DNA of 64,000 nt from Synaphobranchus kaupii (taxonomy: Eukaryota > Chordata > Actinopteri > Anguilliformes > Synaphobranchidae): positions 19,443,154-19,507,153 of the forward strand of contig CM056385.1 in NCBI GenBank assembly GCA_029718625.1. Reading direction: 5' to 3'. Below, piece after piece: positions 56,026 through 64,000 of this stretch. The first letter of the stretch is position 1. Each line of letters opens with the position of its first letter. The position numbers were made by a program, and so were the translations under genes. Below the pieces are notes generated by a model, which worked only from the letters and a program-made list of their open reading frames with translations, did no database searches and was not told the DNA's origin.

Positions 56026-58599
56026 ACTAACACATCTTTTCACAGGTTTACAGCTCCAACCAGCCACCAAGCAGGGTAACAGCCCAGCCCGCTGTGGCTC
56101 CTGCAGCTCAGGTCTCTCACAAAACAGAGTGTCTGTGCTTCATTAGAAAGTAAAAACTTCTGGGCGCAAACTTGAGAGGTTATAAATCTTCCAATGGAAA
56201 GTGACTGGGGGCGGGGGGGTTCTCTTTTGTCTCTTGCAGGGACGGCCGAGTATTTATGCGGTAAAACGGAGTGCAGCTGCTGGCTCTCACTGCTCTGCCT
56301 CTCACACTGTTCGCAGGGACGTCGGCCCTTTTTGTGGTTTAACGATCGGGGACCGCGAGAGCTGACAAATAACCCGCAAATCTCGCCCTCTGCCGAGCGC
56401 CCCGCGCCGGAGAGCAGCGGGCCTTATCAGGAACAGGGCCCCCGCTGAAAAAAATGAAAAAAAAACTGACCTTTGCACTGACCTAGGATTTCCTTGGGAA
56501 ACCCTAGAGGTCACTGTGTTCTTCATTCAACACCGTTTTTCATTCTTGAGATCTCATAAAACTAGCATATAACAACCTGTCTTGCAGTTTTGTAGTTTTA
56601 TTGCTCTAAAATGCCACAGCAAAGAATCAGATCTAAGTGCTTGATGCAATTTAACACAATACGCACGGCAAAAAAACCCAAAACAATTTAAAAAATAAAA
56701 AACTCCAGGGGCATTGTGAATGCTTAATGCTTTTGTGAGACTGAAACGCTTCATTTTGTTTATTGTTTTCCAGCTATAATACATATAAATATTATGTATT
56801 TCTGACACATGGATTCAATGCTGCTCTTCTCACCTTTCAGCAAACTGTGACATTAAGTCATTTATAGAGATACAAATTAAAGTTAATTGTGACAGCTTAC
56901 ACCTATACATCTAAACATGGAAATAATGCCTTCGCTTTGCTCAATGTCATCGCATTTTGAAAAGTGTGATAATGTGCATGGATATGTAAGTAATATTCCT
57001 TCCTTCCACTCTTTCCTTGTGCATAACAACTTGTGTAATTCAACTGTTAGTTCCACATTAATTTGTAATAAGATGTAGATGGTTACATGTTAACTTTACA
57101 GTTGGTAAAACATAACGGCAGGATGAAATTGCTTTCTTAATGAAAACTCATGGCAATCTAGGAAAGTATAGCATTGTTCTGTACAAGTGCACGAGCCCTT
57201 TGAAATATTATGCTCAAATGACCAAACCAAGATTCAGCCTGCGATAAAGAATCAATTTCTGATCATACATAAAGTAACAAACAGGATATAACAAATTTCC
57301 AACCGTTTGTATGTCTTTTATTAATGAAATTCTGAAGGATGATGCATTTTACATTACCCGCATACATATTACTACGACATGCAATACTTATTCTGGCTTC
57401 TGCGGGCAGAAGGGTCCTTCATAAGAGCTATATAATGTCTTCATAAGCACTACATAACACATTCACAAGTGTTTATGTCACTGATCACAAATAGGCCTAT
57501 GGTATGTTATGTCAAATTGAAAATTTATATTAATTAAAAGTCATCGTCATTGCAAGACTCCTTCTGGCAATAATGATGCATGAAGCTGAGCAAACGGTTT
57601 AAGGAACATGAGAAGATTAGAAAGTGTAATGATTACAACTGGCCATTTTGTTCACTATATGCAGTTAATCAAATGTTGTGTGTGACCAAGTCTTAAATAC
57701 AAGGGACTTGTCCCTTACCTCCACTGTGAGTGATGATAAACTAACTATGCCATGCATTAATAAATGTGTGGGGATAATATACTACCTTCAAGAGATGGAC
57801 CTTAATATAGCTGCGGTTGGATTAACTGATATTAAACTGCACGTGTGTACTGCCAAACCTCCTATCTCCCAGAATTCAGATGCAGAGAGAAACCAAATAC
57901 TTTCCATTTACTGAAAATGGCAGGATAGACCTACCTATTTTTAAAAAGAAATCTTTATTTTGCCCAATATTGAAGGACTATTAAAATGTACAAGCTGGGA
58001 ACCTGTAGAGACCCAACACTACTGTCCATTAGCCCACATTAACACTAATCTAGCATTTCAAAGGTACATAGAATGAGTTTCCTCATCCTTTAATAGCTGT
58101 GGAGAGAACAGTAGGTTACAGTGTTACTTTCTTTGTAGAAAACAATAGATTACACATGCTTGAACCCACAGTGCCTCTGGCACTTTCTCCAGAGATGTCC
58201 CTCTGTACTTTCCTCACAGTAAATTGCATAGGAGGATGAATCACTGGATTATGCATTTTCTCTACTATTGTTTTGGTGATTTTTCTCGGTATTTGCGCTC
58301 GCGTCTTTATCTTCCGGCCCTCAGTAAAATTGTGTGTTTTCTTGTCATTTTTTCATTATTGCATGAGATGCTTCATGATGGAGAGAGAACAGCATGACAT
58401 CGCACCTGACCAGACTGTTTAATCTCCAATAAAGAAAGTACTGCAAAAACAGCCTGCTTTCTTATAAAAACAACCTATCCCAGTGAAAATTTTTTTGTGG
58501 TGAGGTTAGTGAAAAGCTGGTGAAACGCCGTTTAGGCATTCATGTGAAAATCTGGCTATATTTGGTTGAGAAGTTAAAGTTTTGTAGCTTGTGTTGTGA
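55648..58599. other. Intergenic stretch, no gene recognised
   Basis: 56190-56440 is a GC-rich, CpG-containing block of unknown role. 57410-57490 has TTCATAAG repeats. No exon or domain recognised. Confidence 0.35.
55985..56024 (+). repeat. (GT)n microsatellite
   Basis: Twenty uninterrupted GT units. Confidence 0.95.
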
Positions 58600-58774
58600 C
58601 TAGGGGCCTGATTTACTAAGACTTTTAGCATGTGCAAAACCTTTTTGCACACGCAAACCTAATAACACAACCAATGATTGATGCAAAACATATACCATGA
58701 CCAATCATTGGTTGTGTTACTGGTTTTGTGTGTGCAAAACCTTTTAAAGTGAACCTTAGTAAATCAGGCCCTAG
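58600..58774. mobile_element. Near-palindromic MITE
   Basis: Left end CTAGGGGCCTGATTTACTAA, right end TTAGTAAATCAGGCCCTAG. Inside are further paired segments: AACACAACCAATGATTG with CAATCATTGGTTGTGTT, and GTGCAAAACC with a copy near the right end. The 175-bp strand folds into one long stem. GGGCCTGATTTACTAA termini are common in teleost MITEs. CTAG at both edges may be the target site. Confidence 0.8.
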
Positions 58775-59189
58775 GACGTAGCCAGACTATATCCGGGTTC
58801 AAAGTTATACTGAGTTATATTGGGGTTAACCTAGTCTGTTTATGTCAATACATCTCTCAACCTAGATTTACACACCTCCAGACATCTACATGTAGATTCC
58901 AGCTTTTGCTCACTGGGCTGAGGGGGCTCCCTCTTTTGACACTCTGAGATTCAGAGGTCGACAAAGGGCGGTTTTTTATGCTTTTTTTTGCCAGACCACA
59001 TTGCTTTCATATGGTAATATTTTATAGGATACATGGAAGGAATATAATTTTCATGAGTAACATGTTCTTTTGTTTTTTGCTTAAATTCAAATTATTTGAC
59101 CAACCATCATTACAAAAGATGAATACTATGTATACTGTAAAGCATGAAAGCTTACTTGATCCTAATTAGCATAATGATAGTTGCAACTA
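58775..59189. other. Intergenic stretch, nothing recognised
   Basis: AT-rich, no supported feature. Confidence 0.4.
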
Positions 59190-59341
59190 TTATTTTGATT
59201 GGATTTTTTCACATTTATTCTGCCGGGTACATGTAACATTTCAAAGAGCCACTGTTCCATTTCAAATCCAATGTGCTGCAGTACAAAAAACAAAACAACA
59301 AAAAATGTGCCACTGTCCAAATACTTTAGGACTGCACTATA
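59190..59341 (-). mobile_element. Tc1-like terminal repeat fragment
   Basis: Read on the minus strand: TATAGTGCAGTCCTAAAGTA then TTTGGACAGTGGCACATTTT, a 5' terminus of a fish Tc1-like element beginning at a TA. Continues about 130 bp without transposase and then fades. Confidence 0.65.
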
Positions 59342-59726
59342 CAGACATTGTACAAAGGAAGCACTTGTCACATGACCTGTTAATGAACGTGTGGCAAATA
59401 ATATGGCAGTAGTATGCTTTTATGGGCTGCCGAAACAAAGTTTTGCTGGCTGTGATAAATATTCATTACTTACTCATTTTGAAAAGCACTGAATGGAAAG
59501 CCGAATTATTTATTTTTTATTTGGTCTTTAACCTTTATCAAATGGATATCCAATTTGCATATAACATGGGGAAATACAATTGTTTACTAATTAAGGTAGC
59601 AAATTAACTGCTGTGCACTGGAATTTACATATTAATTAGCCATAGTGCTACTGATGCAATATACTAGCTCAACATTTGGGGGAAAAAAAAAAAATTATGA
59701 TTGACCCTCAACAATGTTAATATGTA

Positions 59727-60152
59727 CGGAGCCCCCAAAGGGACATGCAAAAAAAAGTTTTTTGATAATTAATTTTTTTGATAATAAAAATCTCATAAGC
59801 ACGAGATAAAAAAAGTTGTGCACACGACTTTTTTATCTTGTGAGCACGAGATAATGAAAACTTGCACATTCGAAATAGGCTAAAAGGTTTAAATAGACTT
59901 GCACATTTGTGCTGATCTGTGGTCTAGTGGGTACGGCGTCTGCTGTGTAATACATAGGTGGCCGGTTCAAATCCTTGTCTCTGAGATTTTCATTTTTCAA
60001 TCTTAAATGGCAAATTAGCCAATTAAGTTAGCTACAACAGTGGGACATTAAATAACCTTTTAAATAATTGCATATTTAAATACTATTCCCACATTAATTA
60101 TTTATACGTTAGGCTACTATAGGCTTCATTTACACAGTCTTTTAACACACAT
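59727..60152 (+). repeat. Left inverted arm of the foldback
   Basis: Pairs with 61911-62309. Includes palindrome 59833-59854, A box 59920-59933, B box 59964-59974, and the terminal segment up to ACACAGTCTTTTAACACA. Confidence 0.85.
59920..59974 (+). promoter_or_regulatory. tRNA-like Pol III boxes, left arm
   Basis: A box TGGTCTAGTGGGTA (59920-59933), close to the tRNA-Glu D-arm, and B box GGTTCAAATCC (59964-59974), separated by 30 nt as in a real tRNA promoter. The acceptor and T stems do not pair properly, so this is tRNA-derived rather than a tRNA gene. It points toward the element centre. Pol III activity is inferred. Confidence 0.6.
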
Positions 60153-60533
60153 GTTAATTTAGCATCTAGCTATTGTGGTAAGCTAGTTACTGTTGTCAGC
60201 TGTAACCTAACGACCGTGAACATGCAACAAAACCGTTTTGATATCAAAGATTGGCACCTTACTAGTCATGAATTTTGCTAATTAAATAAATTAAAGCAGT
60301 ATAGTTACTAGTGAAGTGGTAACAGTGTAAACTAGATAAATTGCATATAGTCTGTATATTCGCCTAACTAGTTACATAGGCTACACTTTACTAGCCTAAG
60401 CCAACATGTTAAGTTATCAACTAGTAGCCTTTAGTTGTAGCAAAATGTTTGTTTTATTAAAGGTGGCGAGTTCGGCTTATGGAATGACGATCGGCCCACT
60501 GGAATCAATATGGAGACGGTCTAGGTCTATCTG

Positions 60534-61309
60534 TTTGGGTCCTTCCCCCTCCGACACCTAACGCAGGCAGGAATATGAAAAACCGAAGTTTTAATATGGG
60601 CAAGGCAGCAATCCGTGGTATAACAGGCAGGGTCAAAAACCGGGGAGACAGGCAAAGAAACAAAACAGTCCAAAGAGTGGTCAAGGAACAGGCAGGGGTC
60701 AAACCGAGAAGGCACAGCAAAGGTACAAAAACAGGATCCAAAACCAGGGTCGCGAGAACACAGGCAGGGGTCAAAACCGGTGAGGCGTAAGAGGAACAAA
60801 AAGAGAACAAAACAGACTACAGGCAAAAACAACAAAAATACAAAACAAAACAACAACAGGCAAAAACTAGGGAAACAAACTAGAAAACAGAATAAACAGC
60901 TCGGGCAGAATCTCGGAAAAACAGGCAACACAGAAGCAAAATATATAGTACAAGGAACTCGCGAAGAAACACTGAAATGACAAGGTATATATACACAGAG
61001 GGAGACAGACATAATGGGAATCAGGTGTGTAGAAGCAGGGAAGGGAGATTGCTCACAGGTGAGAACAGTGAGGGTTAACAGGGACCAATAAAACAATGAC
61101 AGGGGAAACGTAAGACATGGACTGGAATACACATAGACACAATGATAACAAACGGCCTGGAGTTAGCAGGTAAACAAGTGCACAGCTCAGAGGGGAGAAC
61201 ACAAAAGTGGACACGTGCAGAGAATGCGAAATCACAGATCGATACAGGGATAGGATAACGAGGAGGGAAAATGACAGCTGCAGGTAGAAACTCAAGATTA
61301 ATTAGTAAT
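60534..61309 (-). mobile_element. Partial second copy of the 26425-27529 LTR, with inverted terminus
   Basis: From 60563 (GCAGGCAGGAATATG) to 61309 (AATTAGTAAT) the sequence follows 26450-27190 closely, with small indels, including the TATA box near 60985. The U3 end beyond 27190 is missing. The first ~29 bp (60534-60562, TTTGGGTCCTTCC...ACACCTAAC) are the reverse complement of the matching terminus in the other copy (GTTAGGTGTTGGAAGGACCC). It lies between the foldback arms. Confidence 0.85.
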
Positions 61310-61623
61310 TAGTAAGCAGGCTACCCATCAAGTAATTGGTTCATTACGATAGCCTATATTCCAGCCAAAAATATAAATTCTCCCTTTCACAACAAAACAG
61401 ATCGAGCTGCATACCCTATTACTGTTTTTTTAAAACCCCATGCGTCGACATCGCAAATTAAATACAGGATGAAAGACAACGGTCCGCTATGGTTGCACTT
61501 CAGCTTCAGTCAAACCTTCCCCTCCTAACAAAATATCCACGCTCCCAATTAAAAATATAGCCTACTTCGAAATAAATACACAAATGGAAACTCGTTGAAC
61601 TAGTAAGACAAAATGATCTAGTA

Positions 61624-61885
61624 AGATATTATCTCGTGAGCACGAGATAAAAATCTTGTGAGCATGAGATAAAAAAGTTGTGCGCATGACCTTTTTTATC
61701 TCGTGCTCACGAGATAATGAAAACTTGCGCGTTCGAAATAGGCTAAATGAGAGATACTCATTTGTGTTGATCTGTGGTCTAGTCGGTGAGACATTAATAA
61801 CTTGCGATGTGCTTTTTTTAAGTAATCATTTAAATACTATGCCCACATTAATTATTCATAGTCTGTTAGGCCTCATTTACACAGC
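61624..61885 (+). repeat. Third (internal, deleted) arm copy of the foldback
   Basis: Repeats the left arm in direct orientation: palindromes at 61629-61650 and 61696-61717, GAAAACTTGCGCGTTCGAAA, and the A box region CTGTGGTCTAGTCGGTGAG. It then skips the B box to CATTAATAAC and CCCACATTAATTATTCATAG. It faces the right arm head to head, forming a second stem. Confidence 0.8.
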
Positions 61886-61910
61886 CATAGCTGTCTGTAA
61901 TAGCCCTAAA

Positions 61911-62309
61911 TGTGTTAAAAGACCGTGTAAATGAAGCCTATAGTAGCCTAACGTATAAATAATTAATGTGGGAATAGTATGTAAATATGCAATTATTTAA
62001 TGTTATTTAATGCCACGCTGTTGTAGCTAATTGAATTAGCTAATTTGCCATTTAAGATTGAAAAATGAAAATCTCAGACACAAGGATTTGAACCGGCCAC
62101 CTATGTATTACAAGGCAGACGCCATACCCACTAGACCACAGATTAGCACAAATGTGCAAGTCTATTTAAACCTTTTAGCCTATTTCGAACGCGCAAGTTT
62201 TCATTATCTCGTGCGCACAAGTTTTTTATCTCGTGCTCACGAGATAATTATCTTGTGCGCACGAGATAATTATCAGAAAACGTTTTTGCATGTCCCTTTA
62301 GGGGCTCCG
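61911..62309 (-). repeat. Right inverted arm of the foldback
   Basis: Reverse complement of the left arm. Palindromes at 62226-62247 and 62248-62269 lie tandem beside the terminus. Confidence 0.85.
62084..62138 (-). promoter_or_regulatory. tRNA-like Pol III boxes, right arm
   Basis: On the minus strand, A box TGGTCTAGTGGGTA (62138-62125) and B box GGTTCAAATCC (62094-62084), the same spacing as in the left arm. The intervening segment has GTCTGCCTTGTAATAC, less decayed than in the left arm. Confidence 0.6.
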
Positions 62310-62311
62310 TA

Positions 62312-62747
62312 AATGTGCCCTTTTCTCTGAATCATAAACCTTTCGATAGCAAGAATCCACTCATCCAGCCTGAAATCTTAAAATATTGTCACTTCCATTG
62401 ACTGCATATGCTCAATAACAAGGCTTCCCTTTTTCCACATGTTTTTTCATACAAATATTTTGCCACCAATGAACTAATTATGACTTTAAAAAACATCCAA
62501 AACATAGTGCACATGTTTTAAATACAGTATATAGTGACACTAAATGCTTTTACAGTTCAATATATAAAAATTTAATATTAGGAATAGGAATATTATTATT
62601 TATTTATTTAGAATTTTTTTTATTTAGAAGTTTTGCAGATCAGTCACTTCCTGACCCCAGGGTTGTACTCTACTGACAACCAAAACTTAAGTGTTATTTC
62701 CAATTGACTAATTATCCAATTTAAAAAGTCATTAAAAAGTGAATGTA
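62312..62747. other. Intergenic stretch, nothing recognised
   Basis: AT-rich with TTTATT runs near 62590-62635. Confidence 0.4.
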
Positions 62748-62930
62748 GGGGTGTCTCGGTGGTGTGTAGCCTGTAGAGCCCTGTCCACATGCTCATTCTG
62801 AGCTGCGATGTCGGCAGTTTGAATCCGGCTGTATCCTTTGTTGCATGTCTTTCCCTCTCTCTCTCGCTCCTGTTCTTCCAGTCTCTCTACACTGTGCTGT
62901 CCAGGAAAAAGCTGGATAAGCCCTAGAACA
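62748..62930 (+). mobile_element. tRNA-derived SINE (second family)
   Basis: GGGGTGTCTCGGTGGTGTGT then AGCCTGTAGAGCCCTG forms the A-box region. CGATGTCGGCAGTTTGAATCC contains the B box (about 62816-62826). It is followed by CCTTTGTTGCATGTCTTTCC, a CTCTCTCT run and ACTGTGCTGTCCAGGAAAAA. This order is that of a common teleost tRNA-SINE family (familiar from memory), distinct from the copies at 2466 and 40183. Confidence 0.75.
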
Positions 62931-64000
62931 ATATTAATTAAAAATAGTGAATGTAGAGCAGCAGTCGGTAGGTAACCTGTTTGTGGGTTCCCCAGATGAT
63001 GGTCTGTTCTTTGTTGTACCTACTCAAGTCTTTCTTGGTCCAAAAGTTGGGAGACACTGCAAGAAGTTAAAATATGCAAGCATGACTTCTATAATACATC
63101 TATAGTCACATTCAGTTGACATGAGTAAAGCATATGAAGCTTTCTATAGTATATAATGGTTTCATACATATAAAGCAATTACTATGGCATTTTACAGCGC
63201 TGAAGGCAATGAGTCAAAACTGTTGCTGCATCCAATCTGCCAGGGGGCACCGTTGAACAGGAAGCAGTTCCACCATTTTGACAGATTGCTTTAGGAGAAT
63301 AAGATCGATGCTCTGCCATTTCCCAAACAACAACATGGTACGTACAGACAAACAAACACAGAAATAAATTAGGTTTCCGTTCCAGCACTGCTCACATTGA
63401 TGGGAAGGAGTCAAAGTGCGGCCAGGATGTGGTCAATTGACAAATTACCATGCAAATTACCATACAAACAAACAAACAAACGCATCCACAACCAGTCAGG
63501 GTCAGCACTGCATGTGGCCACCCAGGGCAGAATGCAAATCAAACACGATTGTGTGCCACCTAACACGCCACCCACTTATGCGACCCAGGTCTGTGATTTA
63601 AGGCTTTTAATTCAATTTGTGACATCAGAGCTTTGAAGCTAAAGGCTGGCAATTCCAGGCAGCAATTCAGTTCCATTGTTAAACCAGTTACCATGACAGA
63701 ATTCTCCAGGAATTATGGGTAACAATAGAGCGGAATGGAATGCGTCCAAGGTCAAATATGTACACTGATGCGCCACAACCACGCACACGCACCACAGCCT
63801 TGGCGTACGTTTTTGAGAAGTTGGCCTGGGGTGGACACCGTTCCACTTGAGAACACGCGGTATGTGTGGCTGGTAATCCAATGTCAGTCCGGTGTCCATG
63901 GGTCATAACGACAGCAGCCAGAGGCAGGTGTCGCCCCAGAGGGTGTCTACTCCACAGTCCATGCCTGGAGATGGGTATTCTGTACACCGCCAAGGTACAA
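62931..64000. other. Intergenic stretch to window end
   Basis: Contains an ACAA(A)C repeat near 63464-63482. Open frames at 63397-63993 show no domain. No gene recognised. Confidence 0.4.

Larger units (their letters stand above)
59727..62309. mobile_element. Compound foldback DNA transposon with tRNA-like promoter boxes in both arms
   Basis: The termini CGGAGCCCCCAAAGGGACAT and ATGTCCCTTTAGGGGCTCCG are inverted copies. Both are flanked by TA (59725-59726 and 62310-62311), as in Tc1/mariner-type insertion. The inverted arms are about 400 bp (59727-60152 and 61911-62309). Each arm has palindrome clusters next to the end, then a tRNA-like A box and B box, then CATTTACACAGTCTTTTAAC. A third, forward, partly deleted arm lies at 61624-61885, back to back with the right arm. 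A partial LTR copy (60534-61309) interrupts the centre. No transposase frame seen. Confidence 0.8.

Noticed and set aside
59913..59985. tRNA gene in the foldback arm
   Set aside because: A and B boxes are good, but acceptor and T stems do not pair and the anticodon arm is poor; treated as tRNA-derived promoter sequence.
1..64000. CRISPR arrays, bacterial operons, phage or plasmid features
   Set aside because: The tandem repeats lack unique spacers of constant length, and every recognisable element is of animal-genome type.

Overview
The window looks like nuclear DNA from a bony fish, and I find no intact host gene in it. Three things point that way. The transposable-element mix is typical of teleosts: Tc1-like, hAT, Harbinger/PIF-like and piggyBac-like DNA elements, a non-LTR retrotransposon, a DIRS/Ngaro-like tyrosine-recombinase remnant, solo LTRs and tRNA-derived SINEs. 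The SINEs end in the teleost 3' tail around GTCGCTCTGGATAAGAGC. The rest is AT-rich with many micro- and minisatellites. The SINE head and tail resemble families I associate with eels and other early-branching teleosts, but I cannot name the species.

Layout. 1-10 kb is dense in DNA transposons: a TA-flanked inverted-repeat element with a TTAA-flanked element nested in it (298-2450), a SINE, a tyrosine-recombinase pseudogene (4375-4738), a Tc1 3' end (5641-6086), a hAT element with a perfect 8-bp target duplication (6192-7484) and a MITE (7656-8074). 12.5-16.3 kb holds another inverted-repeat candidate and a decayed LINE whose reverse-transcriptase motif A region has expanded into eight 46-bp tandem copies. 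19.8-28 kb has a Tc1 5' end, a small hAT MITE, a 21-bp minisatellite and a 1.1-kb solo LTR with perfect 5-bp duplications (26425-27529). 29-36 kb is poor in repeats and rich in high-complexity sequence that looks like conserved non-coding regulatory DNA (inference only). 36-46 kb has a 37-bp minisatellite, a foldback, a MITE, SINEs and a second LTR-like element. 46-64 kb is mostly unremarkable until a second hAT element (54438-55647) and a compound foldback transposon (59727-62309).

The most unusual object is the 2.58-kb foldback at 59727-62309. It is flanked by TA and has about 400-bp inverted arms. Each arm carries a tRNA-like A box and B box pointing inward, plus clusters of 22-bp palindromes. 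A third, partly deleted arm copy lies inside it, and a partial copy of the 26.4-kb LTR is inserted in its centre, with its terminal ~29 bp inverted relative to the other copy.

No genes here work together. The window reads as a transposon-rich intergenic region, possibly a regulatory gene desert. All open frames I looked at are either transposon remnants, low-complexity or tandem repeats, or short frames without recognisable domains.
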